From CAG-103 sp963627135 (GTDB lineage Bacteria; Bacillota; Clostridia; Oscillospirales; Oscillospiraceae), in the NCBI GenBank assembly GCA_963627135.1, contig CAVFZY010000027.1, positions 6,190 to 70,189 on the forward strand: DNA of 64,000 nucleotides, given 5' to 3'. Shown here in pieces: positions 23,998 to 31,094 of the stretch. The notes under the pieces are model-generated. The model was not told the DNA's origin and searched no databases. It was given only the letters and a program-made list of their open reading frames with translations. The position numbers and the translations under genes were made by a program. Position 1 is the first letter of the stretch. Every line of letters starts with the position of its first letter.

Positions 23998-25234
23998 CCT
24001 GCCTTCCAACAGCAACTACAGCGACCAGCCGATCCCGATCGCGTTCCCCGACAACTGGGACGTGCACATTTCCAAGATCCACGGCTATGACACCCCGGCT
24101 CTGACCGAGGCACAGATTGCCGAGAAGATCCACGCCGCCATCGGCGCCAAGCCCATCTCCGAGGGCGCCGCAGGCAAGAAGAGCGCCGTCATCATCATCG
24201 ACGACATCACCCGCCCGACGCCGTGCGAGCCCATCGCCAAGGCCGTCATCGCGGAGCTGCGCGCCGCCGGCGTGCCGAAGGAGAACATCTGGTTCATCAT
24301 CGCGCTCGGCACCCACGGCGTCATGTACCGCACGGAGTTCGTGCGCAAGCTCGGCGAGGAGATCGTCGAAAACTATGAGGTGCACAACCACAACCTGTTT
24401 TTCAACCACGTGTTCGTCGGCAACACGACCAACAACGTGCCCGTTGAGATCAATGCCGACGTCATGTCCGCCGACTACAAGATCGCCATCGGCACGACCA
24501 TGGCCCACAGCTACTACGGCTTCAGCGGCGGCGCCAAGTGCATCCTGCCGGGCGTGAGCTCGCTGCGCACGATCATGCGCAACCACAGCTTCACGACGAC
24601 GACAGAGTTCAACATGGGCAACCCCCACACGCTCATGCGCAGCGACGCCGAGCAGGCCGCGCGCATGATGGGGCTGGACTTCAAGATCGACGCCATCCTC
24701 AACGGCCACGCGCAGATCTGCAACCTGTTCGCCGGCGACTTCGAGGCCGAGATCCAGCACGCGGCCGCCTACGCCGCCGAGCACTACGCGGCGAAGTTCG
24801 TGCCCGACTGCGATGTGGTCATCGCCAACAACTACTTTAAGCCCGCCGAGGCCAACTGCGCCTACACGCCTGAGGTCATTGCCTCGCTCAAAGACGGCGG
24901 CTCGTTCGTGCTCGCGGCCAACTCCCCGTTCGGCCCGTGCGTGCACTTCCTGTACGACAAGTGGGGCCACTCCGCCCCCGGCGGCATGATGTGGTCCGGC
25001 TGCTACACGAAGGGCAAGAACATGGCCCACGCCGTCGTGTTTGCCGAGCACACCGTCAAGGGCATGCGCGACCCGTGGTATATCGACGAGCACTCCGGCG
25101 CCGAATACGTCAAGACCTGGGACGACGCCCTGCGCATCCTCGACGACGGCACGCCGAAGAAGGTCGTGCTCTACCCGAACGCCGAGTGCCAGGTGCTCGA
25201 TAACTCCAAACAGTTTTATAAGCACTGCAAATAA
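23984..25234 (+). CDS. LarA-family nickel-pincer 2-hydroxyacid racemase/epimerase
   Basis: A 416-residue member of the lactate racemase family. The ordered signature residues match Lactiplantibacillus LarA in spacing: Asp74 and Arg77 in DDITRPTP, His111 in ALGTHG, His175 and Lys185 in AHSYYGFSGGAKCILPG (ten residues apart), and His201 in RNHS (sixteen later). In LarA the Lys tethers the nickel-pincer cofactor and the His pair does proton/hydride chemistry. LarB/C/E for cofactor synthesis are not in this window. Family members act on several 2-hydroxyacids. Here the context suggests supply of one enantiomer to the divergently encoded dehydrogenase. AGGAGG precedes the ATG. Confidence 0.9.
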   Translation: MKAFDLPSNSNYSDQPIPIAFPDNWDVHISKIHGYDTPALTEAQIAEKIHAAIGAKPISEGAAGKKSAVIIIDDITRPTPCEPIAKAVIAELRAAGVPKENIWFIIALGTHGVMYRTEFVRKLGEEIVENYEVHNHNLFFNHVFVGNTTNNVPVEINADVMSADYKIAIGTTMAHSYYGFSGGAKCILPGVSSLRTIMRNHSFTTTTEFNMGNPHTLMRSDAEQAARMMGLDFKIDAILNGHAQICNLFAGDFEAEIQHAAAYAAEHYAAKFVPDCDVVIANNYFKPAEANCAYTPEVIASLKDGGSFVLAANSPFGPCVHFLYDKWGHSAPGGMMWSGCYTKGKNMAHAVVFAEHTVKGMRDPWYIDEHSGAEYVKTWDDALRILDDGTPKKVVLYPNAECQVLDNSKQFYKHCK

Positions 25235-25251
25235 GCAGCACTTCCCGGAAC

Positions 25252-25288
25252 AAAACCGGCGGAAACGCGTTGCGTTTCCGCCGGTTTT
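25252..25288 (+). terminator. intrinsic terminator of the gntR-racemase operon
   Basis: A 14-bp stem (25255-25268 with 25272-25285) flanked by A and T runs, 18 bases after the racemase stop. Its 3' arm overlaps the next gene's promoter. Confidence 0.75.
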
Positions 25289-25298
25289 CGCGTACAAT
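25270..25298 (+). promoter_or_regulatory. sigma-A promoter embedded in the preceding terminator
   Basis: TTGCGT (25270-25275), a 17-base spacer and TACAAT (25293-25298). The -35 box lies in the loop and 3' arm of the racemase terminator; transcription should start just before ATG 25327. Confidence 0.5.
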
Positions 25299-25326
25299 AG
25301 ACAAAACGAAAGCGAGGTGAGCGCGC

Positions 25327-25590
25327 ATGGAAACGCGCGTGGCGCTGATCGGCATCATCGTGGAAAACAGCGAGAGCACAGCGCAGCTCAACGCCCTGCT
25401 GCACGACGCGGGGCAGTACATCATCGGCCGCATGGGCCTGCCCTACCGCGCCAAGGGCGTCAGCATCATCAGCGTCGTGCTCGACGCGCCGCAGGACGTG
25501 ATCTCCGCGCTCGCGGGGCGCATCGGCCGCCTGCCGGGCGTGAGCGCCAAGACCGCCTATTCCAAACCGTTCCCGCCCGCCGGGGACTGA
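25327..25590 (+). CDS. TM1266-type iron-only hydrogenase system putative regulator
   Basis: An 87-residue ACT-like protein. METRVALIGIIVENSEST, then LNALLHDAGQYIIGRMGLPY, KGVSIISVVLDAPQDVISAL and GRIGRLPGVSAKT match the NikR-C-terminal/ACT-like family called TM1266. Its genes usually lie beside [FeFe] hydrogenase maturation (hydEFG) loci. No maturase is visible here, although a [FeFe] hydrogenase lies 3.8 kb downstream. GCGAGGTGA precedes the ATG. Confidence 0.85.
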   Translation: METRVALIGIIVENSESTAQLNALLHDAGQYIIGRMGLPYRAKGVSIISVVLDAPQDVISALAGRIGRLPGVSAKTAYSKPFPPAGD

Positions 25591-25613
25591 CCGCACCGAT
25601 CGGAGGGACACCC

Positions 25614-26243
25614 ATGCACATTCCAAAGGGCGCGAGCCAGACGTGCGCGCTGCTGACCTTTGACGACGCGCTCAACTGCCCGCAGCACGACGACTATGAC
25701 GCCGCGCGCTGGCTGTACGTGCCGCCGTACTACACCGAATACCGTTACATCCTCGGCACGCGGGGCGAAAACCCGCTCATCTGCATTGGCATCAACCCGT
25801 CGACCGCGCAGCCGGGCGATCTGGACAACACGCTCAAGAGCGTCGAGCGCATCGCCCTCGGCAACGGGTATGACAGCTTCACGATGTTCAACGTCTACCC
25901 CCAACGCGCGACCGACCCGAGCGCCATGGACACGACCTTCAACCGCGCGCTGCATGAGCAGAACATGGCGGCGTTTCGCTACGTGCTCGGGCAGTACGCG
26001 CCCGGCAACCGGCCGGCCGTGTGGGCCGCGTGGGGCACGCTGATCGAAAAGCGGCCGTACCTGTTCGGCGCGCTCGAGGAAATGCTCGCCATCGGCGAGG
26101 AATACCATGCGCAGTGGCTGACGTTCGGCCCCCGGTCGAAGGCCGGGCACCCGCACCACCCGCTGTATCTCCGGCGCGACAGTGTGCCGGAGCCGTTCGA
26201 CGTGCGCGCCTACTGCGCGGCGCAGCGTGCGCGGCTGAAATGA
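25614..26243 (+). CDS. DUF1643 domain protein
   Basis: A 209-residue protein starting at ATG 25614 behind GGAGGG. YRYILGTRGENPLICIGINP followed by STAQPGDLDNTLKSVERIA is the DUF1643 signature (GxNPStA...D.T...). FTMFNVYPQRATDPSAM and WAAWGTLIEKRPYL, with a C-terminal HPHHPLYLRRD, complete the domain. The family is related in form to uracil-DNA-glycosylase-like proteins, but its role is unknown. It probably shares the promoter with the preceding TM1266 gene (23-base gap). Confidence 0.85.
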   Translation: MHIPKGASQTCALLTFDDALNCPQHDDYDAARWLYVPPYYTEYRYILGTRGENPLICIGINPSTAQPGDLDNTLKSVERIALGNGYDSFTMFNVYPQRATDPSAMDTTFNRALHEQNMAAFRYVLGQYAPGNRPAVWAAWGTLIEKRPYLFGALEEMLAIGEEYHAQWLTFGPRSKAGHPHHPLYLRRDSVPEPFDVRAYCAAQRARLK

Positions 26244-26263
26244 CGCGGCATAAGCGAATAACC

Positions 26264-26308
26264 AAAACGCACCCGGTGTGACCAGGAAGGTCGCACCGGG
26301 TGCGTTTT
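26264..26308. terminator. bidirectional intrinsic terminator
   Basis: AAAACGCACCCGGTG pairs with the complementary CACCGGGTGCGTTTT around a 13-base loop, between the convergent DUF1643 and DUF3784 genes. Stem ends are A/T runs on both sides. Confidence 0.75.
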
Positions 26309-26329
26309 CGCGGTTCGGCAAACCGGAAG

Positions 26330-26644
26330 TTATCGTTTGAATCGGTTTCCGGAATTCATATAGATGACCGCACCGATACATACGACAAAAAACAGACAAA
26401 GGCCTACCCAGAGCAACCACATCGCTTTGAAAATCTCGCTGGAAGCAATGACGAGCCAACACCCGGCCAATATAAACATCAATTTTCCCATGAAGCTACA
26501 CAGCTTCTTTTCATCCGTTTTTTGTTTTTCGGCTTTTGAGGCGGTATTGTAACCGGCAATCAAAAAAGCTCCTTTTCCGTTTAAAAAGACAATTCCAAGG
26601 ATAACAAATACCATTATCATTACAAGATGAATTGCTAACAGCAT
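26330..26644 (-). CDS. DUF3784 family membrane protein
   Basis: A 104-residue protein with three membrane segments (residues about 3-25, 52-70, 74-95). GIVFLNGKGAFLIAGYNTAS followed by EKQKTDEKKLCSFMGKLMF is the DUF3784 motif (GKGxxLIAGYNTxxxxEKxxxDxxxL). No function is known for the family. GGAGGTGT stands before ATG 26644. Its base composition is clearly more AT-rich than its neighbours, which hints at separate origin. Confidence 0.85.
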   Translation of the reverse strand: MLLAIHLVMIMVFVILGIVFLNGKGAFLIAGYNTASKAEKQKTDEKKLCSFMGKLMFILAGCWLVIASSEIFKAMWLLWVGLCLFFVVCIGAVIYMNSGNRFKR

Positions 26645-26686
26645 AAGACACCTCCAAAAATTCCGATTCTGTGCGCTGCCAAACGT

Positions 26687-27424
26687 TCAGTATCTTGTCT
26701 CCCACAGGATCAGCCCGCGGGCGGGCGCCGTGGGGCCGGCGGCGCTACGGTCACGCGCGGCGAGGATGGCCGGCATCGTGCCGGCGTCCCGCTGCCCAAG
26801 CCCGACCTCCAGCAGCGTGCCGGTAAGAATGCGCACCATGTGGTACAAAAAGCCGTCGCCCGAGAACGTCAGGCGCACCTCCTCGCCCGGCCGCTCGATG
26901 GTGATGGCAGTGACCGTGCGCACGGCAGATTTTTTCATGCGCCGGTTGGCGCAAAACGATGTGTAGTCGTGCGTGCCGCACAGCAGCGCGGCCGCGCGCT
27001 GCATGGCCGCCGTGTCGAGCGGCTGCGGCAGGGCGTAGACATAGCGGCGCTCGAACACGTTCGGCGTCTCGCTGTTCCAGATGCGGTAGACATACGTCTT
27101 GCCGCGGCAGGACAGGCGCGCGTGAAAGCGCGGCGCGGCCTCGGCGAGCGTGAGCACGCCGATGTCCCCCGGCAGACGTGTGCGCAGCTGCCGCAGCAGC
27201 TCCGGCGCGGGCAGGTCGGTCTGCGCGCGGAACGACGCCGTCTGCATCCGCGCGTGCACGCCCGCGTCCGTGCGGCCGGAGCCCGTGACCTCGACCGGCT
27301 GCGCCAGCAAGTCGCTGAGCGCGGCCTCGAGCCGCCCCTGAATGGTGTCCGGCGTGTTGCCCTGCCGCTGCCAGCCGTTATAGCGCGTGCCGTCATAGCT
27401 GAGCGTCATGCGGAAATTCGGCAT
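26687..27424 (-). CDS. truA: tRNA pseudouridine(38-40) synthase
   Basis: A 245-residue enzyme that isomerises uridines 38-40 in the tRNA anticodon arm. FRMTLSYDGTRYNGWQRQ is the start, VTGSGRTDAGVHARMQ contains catalytic Asp53, and LPGDIGVLTL, YTSFCANRR and FSGDGFLYHMVRILTG follow in order. Start ATG 27424 has AAAGGAGGTG. Length is normal. Confidence 0.96.
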   Translation of the reverse strand: MPNFRMTLSYDGTRYNGWQRQGNTPDTIQGRLEAALSDLLAQPVEVTGSGRTDAGVHARMQTASFRAQTDLPAPELLRQLRTRLPGDIGVLTLAEAAPRFHARLSCRGKTYVYRIWNSETPNVFERRYVYALPQPLDTAAMQRAAALLCGTHDYTSFCANRRMKKSAVRTVTAITIERPGEEVRLTFSGDGFLYHMVRILTGTLLEVGLGQRDAGTMPAILAARDRSAAGPTAPARGLILWETRY

Positions 27425-27503
27425 GGCGCACCTCCTTTGGATGAAAGATGAAAACACGGCCCCGCAGGTTTTTGCGGGGCCGTGCGTATATGTACTGCGG
27501 AAA

Positions 27504-28247
27504 TTACGCCTTCGGCATCTGCCTGCCGGCTTTGCCGAAGTGCAGCTCCTTGAGGCCCTCGACCTCATCGCACACGGGCTTGAAGCTGCAGCTCGCGCAG
27601 TCGAGATCCTCGGGCATGCCCTCGAGGATGGTGTTCATGGTCTTGGTCACGTCGTCAATCTTCTTGGCCGTGTCGTGCAGGGTCTTGAAGTCGACATTCT
27701 TCGTGATGAAGATCACGCGCACGTTCGTGATGTTCGGATTTTTCTTATACTGCTTGATAAAGTCGCAGCCGACCTTGTAGAACGAGATGCCCTTCTTGAC
27801 GGCCTTCTTGCTCACGCGGATCTGCTCGCGGCTGCTCTCCGGCGAAACGCGCATCATGTACCCATCCGGAAAAACATGGTACTTCACGAACTCGATGTTG
27901 CGGATAGCGGTGTAGGTCGCGTCCTTGTTCTCGACGTCGATATCCTTGACGCCGAGAATGACCAGGCGGGCAAACGGCACGTCGCCCTTGATCTCCTTCA
28001 TATCCGGGCCGTAGAGCAGCACCTCGTCCGCCGGGACCAGGCTGCTGTCGGACGTGACGCAGGTGAAGTTCACGGCGTCGTTCGCACCGCCGCCGAGCTC
28101 ATAGGCAGCGTCGCGCAGGAGCACGAGCTCACTCTCGCCGTTGTCCTTCCACGCATCGCGCTCGTTGTAGGCCCACTTCTGCGTCGGCGCGCCGAGCAGG
28201 TCGGTCGTTTCCCGAATAAAGCTGTCGTACAGTTCCATATCCTTCAT
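27504..28247 (-). CDS. CODH/ACS beta-subunit-like protein
   Basis: A 247-residue soluble protein. Short proteins of this type in clostridia are annotated as carbon monoxide dehydrogenase/acetyl-CoA synthase (beta-like); I recognise the family only moderately. The C-terminus has LDCASCSFKPVCDEVEGLKE, a CxxCxxxxxC motif that could hold a metal site but does not match the four-Cys A-cluster pattern of true AcsB. No CODH catalytic subunit is nearby. It follows a CooC-like ATPase by 12 bases, so the pair likely acts together, perhaps in nickel/cluster assembly. Confidence 0.5.
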   Translation of the reverse strand: MKDMELYDSFIRETTDLLGAPTQKWAYNERDAWKDNGESELVLLRDAAYELGGGANDAVNFTCVTSDSSLVPADEVLLYGPDMKEIKGDVPFARLVILGVKDIDVENKDATYTAIRNIEFVKYHVFPDGYMMRVSPESSREQIRVSKKAVKKGISFYKVGCDFIKQYKKNPNITNVRVIFITKNVDFKTLHDTAKKIDDVTKTMNTILEGMPEDLDCASCSFKPVCDEVEGLKELHFGKAGRQMPKA

Positions 28248-28259
28248 GTCGTTCCCTCC

Positions 28260-29033
28260 TCAAAAAATGCCCAGGTTGTGCAGCGCCTGGTGGACACCGA
28301 CCATGATGTTGGAGTCCTCCGGCAGCTCGAACACGCTCTTGCCGCGGATGTCGTTGGCGGCGTGGATCGGATCGGTGGGGATGTAGGCGAGCACATCTAC
28401 GCCGTCGAGCTTGACGAGATCGTTCATGCTCGGGTCGACCACGCGGTTGACAATCATGCCGATGCGCTCGTAGGTGATGAGGTCGTCGGCCGCCTCCTTG
28501 ATCTCGCGGCAGACGTTCACACCCTTGGCGCTCTGGTCCGTGACGAGGACCAGGTGTGTGACCTGCTCCATGACGCGGCGGCTGATCTGCTCGATGCCGG
28601 CCTCGCCGTCGATGACCACGTAGTCAAAGTCATTGGCGAGCATGCTGATGACTTCCTTGAGGTAGGAGTTGACCGAGCAGTAGCAGCCGGCTGCCTCCGG
28701 GCGGCCGATGGCCAGAAAGGCAAAGCCGTCGCACTCGACCATGGTGTCAAAGATGCGGAAGCGCGCCTCATTGAGCACCTCGATGGCCTGGCGGTACTCG
28801 CCGCGCTCCGAGGTCTCGATCACTTCGTTGCGGATGTCGTCGATCGTGTGCTCGACATGGACGCCCAGCGCCGTGGACAGGCCGACGGCCGGGTCTGCGT
28901 CGATGGCGAGGATGCGCTTGCCGGGGAAGGCCTCCACCAGCTCGCGGACGATCGCCGAGCACAGAGAGGTCTTGCCGACGCCGCCTTTCCCTGCGACCGC
29001 GATGATCCTGGCTTTCGTTTTGTTTTCTTCCAT
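28260..29033 (-). CDS. CooC-type MinD-family ATPase (nickel/CODH accessory)
   Basis: A 257-residue P-loop protein starting at ATG 29033 behind CAGGAGGGA. The deviant Walker A AVAGKGGVGKTSL, the ADPAVGLSTALG switch region and DYVVIDGEAGIEQISRRVME (Walker B) are typical of CooC ATPases, which insert nickel into CO dehydrogenase. The Cys pair in AAGCYCSVN sits near the CxC metal site used by CooC dimers. The co-transcribed CODH/ACS-like gene supports the role. It is divergent from the hydrogenase gene. Confidence 0.85.
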   Translation of the reverse strand: MEENKTKARIIAVAGKGGVGKTSLCSAIVRELVEAFPGKRILAIDADPAVGLSTALGVHVEHTIDDIRNEVIETSERGEYRQAIEVLNEARFRIFDTMVECDGFAFLAIGRPEAAGCYCSVNSYLKEVISMLANDFDYVVIDGEAGIEQISRRVMEQVTHLVLVTDQSAKGVNVCREIKEAADDLITYERIGMIVNRVVDPSMNDLVKLDGVDVLAYIPTDPIHAANDIRGKSVFELPEDSNIMVGVHQALHNLGIF

Positions 29034-29245
29034 AGTGCGTTCCCTCCTGACGGCTGAAAAATTTGCGGAAGCTGTGGCTTTCCTTGCATCCATCCTACCA
29101 CAGGTCAGGCAGATCTTTCTGTGTCCAGGTCACAGACCGACCCCAAATGCGGGCCCGTGTTCCCGGACGTATGTGCCGTTTTCTTTGATTTTTCGACAAA
29201 ATTGAAACTATGCGTTATTTTTTTGTCCAGATTTCAAAAAAAGAA
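29034..29245. other. AT-rich divergent region between CooC-like gene and hydrogenase
   Basis: Together with the promoter and leader to 29354 this is about 320 bases without a gene. I see an AT-rich upstream tract at 29190-29245 (possible UP element), no repeat and no RNA gene. Confidence 0.4.
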
Positions 29246-29274
29246 TTGCGAAATTTATCACGTATTAGTATAAT
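29246..29274 (+). promoter_or_regulatory. strong sigma-A promoter of the hydrogenase gene
   Basis: TTGCGA (29246-29251), a 17-base spacer and a consensus TATAAT (29269-29274), preceded by A/T-rich sequence, 80 bases before ATG 29355. Confidence 0.7.
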
Positions 29275-29354
29275 GTTTTGCATGACCCCACGTCAAGTGC
29301 TTGTTGTTAATTTCACGAGCCAGAATTCACTTTTTATTCCCAAAGGAGAATCCT

Positions 29355-30893
29355 ATGCGCGGCATTGAAACTGGAAAAGCTCGTATCCGTCACGAAGTGT
29401 TCACGGAGATCGCGCGCCTGGCCTATGAGGGCGGCGACTACGCAAAGCGGCTCGAAGAGCTGCCGTTCAAGATCATCCCCGGAGAGATCGGTTCCTACCG
29501 GGACAGTCTGTTTCTCGAGCGCGCCGTTGTCGGCGAGCAGCTGCGGCTGGCCATGGGGCTGCCGCTGCGCAAGCTTTCGGAGTTCTCCCTGCTCTCGGAC
29601 GGTGTGGAAAAGGCGCTCGACCCGGAGATCTACTACGAAAAACCGCTCATCAACGTCATCAAGTTCGCGTGCAACCGGTGCCCGGACAATGTTGTGAAGA
29701 TCACGAACGTGTGCCAGGGCTGTCTGGAGCACCCATGCATGGAGGTCTGCCCGCGGCAGGCGATCACGCGGCAGAACGGTCAGGCCCACATTGACCAGGA
29801 TAAGTGCATCCGCTGCGGGCGCTGTCTGAAAGAGTGCAAGTTCAACGCCATTGTGCGTCTCGAGCGGCCGTGCCGCAAGGCCTGCGGCATGGACTGCATC
29901 CATTCCGACGGGCTTGGCCGCGCCGACATTGATTATTCCAAGTGCACCTCCTGCGGCCAGTGTATGGTCAGCTGCCCGTTCGGCGCCATCTCGGACAAGA
30001 GCCAGATCTTCCAGACCATTCAGGCGATCAAAAGCAATACGCCCGTGTATGTGGCGATCGCGCCGGCATTCGTGGGCCAGTTCGGCCCCGAGGGCGTGCC
30101 CGAGCGGATGCGCAAGGCGTTCCAGCGCCTCGGCTTTGCCGACGTGTACGAGGTCGCCATCGGCGCGGACCTGTGCGTGATCGAAGAGGCGGCGGACTTC
30201 CTCGAGGAAGTGCCCGAAAAGCACAAGTTCATGGTCACGTCCTGCTGCCCGTCGTGGAGCGACATGGTCCGAAAGCTCTTCCCCCAGTTTGAAAAGAACA
30301 TTTCCGTGGCCTTCACGCCCATGGTGCTCACCGCGCGCATGATCAAGCGCGACCACCCGGACTGCAAGGTCGTGTTCGTCGGCCCATGCGACTCGAAAAA
30401 GCTCGAGGCGCGCCGCCAGAACGTGCGCAGCGACGTGGACTTCGTGCTCACGTTTGAAGAGGCGCTCGGCATCTTCGCGGCCAAGGGTATGGACAAGGCG
30501 TTCCTGCCCGAAGACGAGGAGGAGCTGCCGGCCAACTCCAGCCGCGACGCGCGCTGCTTTGCCTATTCCGGCGGTGTGGCGCAGGCGGTCGTCAACGCCA
30601 TCCACGACATGGACCCCGACCGGGAGGTCAAGGTCGCCGCGGCGACCGGTCTGGCCGACTGCCGCAAGCTGCTGATGATGGCCAAGGCCGGCAAGTACGA
30701 CGGCTACCTGCTCGAGGGCATGGCCTGCCCGGGCGGCTGCATCGCCGGCGCGGGCACGCTGCGCCCGATCGAACAGTCACACAAAGAGGTCGAGGCGTTC
30801 AGCTCCGAGGCGAAGTTCACCTGTGCCAACGACACGCCGTACATGGACTATCTGCCCCTCATCGAGGAGAAGGACAAGATCCGCAAACTGTAA
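29355..30893 (+). CDS. monomeric [FeFe] hydrogenase with ferredoxin domains
   Basis: A 512-residue protein starting at ATG 29355 behind AAAGGAGAA. A helical N-terminal domain (1-105) precedes Cys-rich cluster motifs: CNRCPDN, CQGCLEHPCMEVCPRQAI, CIRCGRCLKECKFNAI and CTSCGQCMVSCPFGAI. The H-cluster motifs follow: VTSCCPSWSDM (both Cys kept), VGPCDSKKLEA, and EGMACPGGCIAGAG. GPC in place of MPC in the second motif, and GAG in place of GGG in the third, place it outside the classical group A enzymes. It probably couples ferredoxin to H2 or acts as a sensor. Maturases HydEFG must lie elsewhere. Confidence 0.9.
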   Translation: MRGIETGKARIRHEVFTEIARLAYEGGDYAKRLEELPFKIIPGEIGSYRDSLFLERAVVGEQLRLAMGLPLRKLSEFSLLSDGVEKALDPEIYYEKPLINVIKFACNRCPDNVVKITNVCQGCLEHPCMEVCPRQAITRQNGQAHIDQDKCIRCGRCLKECKFNAIVRLERPCRKACGMDCIHSDGLGRADIDYSKCTSCGQCMVSCPFGAISDKSQIFQTIQAIKSNTPVYVAIAPAFVGQFGPEGVPERMRKAFQRLGFADVYEVAIGADLCVIEEAADFLEEVPEKHKFMVTSCCPSWSDMVRKLFPQFEKNISVAFTPMVLTARMIKRDHPDCKVVFVGPCDSKKLEARRQNVRSDVDFVLTFEEALGIFAAKGMDKAFLPEDEEELPANSSRDARCFAYSGGVAQAVVNAIHDMDPDREVKVAAATGLADCRKLLMMAKAGKYDGYLLEGMACPGGCIAGAGTLRPIEQSHKEVEAFSSEAKFTCANDTPYMDYLPLIEEKDKIRKL

Positions 30894-30898
30894 TTCCC

Positions 30899-30925
30899 TG
30901 CGCACCGCCGGCGGCGGTGCGCAGT
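30899..30925 (+). terminator. intrinsic terminator of the hydrogenase gene
   Basis: A 12-bp GC-rich stem CTGCGCACCGCC/GGCGGTGCGCAG with loop GGC, followed by TCTTTAT. It lies five bases after the stop. Confidence 0.65.
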
Positions 30926-30993
30926 CTTTATCATTTCTATCATATGTCCAAAAACAAGCGGTCACGCACCCGATTTTTTTCCGCGCTTCGGGG

Positions 30994-31022
30994 TGGACAA
31001 GCGCGCCCGTTCGCGGTACAAT
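30994..31022 (+). promoter_or_regulatory. sigma-A promoter of guaB
   Basis: TGGACA (30994-30999), a 17-base spacer and TACAAT (31017-31022), 72 bases before ATG 31095. I saw no purine-type riboswitch in the leader. Confidence 0.55.
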
Positions 31023-31094
31023 AGCAAAAATCATCACCGGGGCGCGATCCGCTCCGGTTTCTACACTGCAAATTGTTATAAGGAGGTCTTTCCC

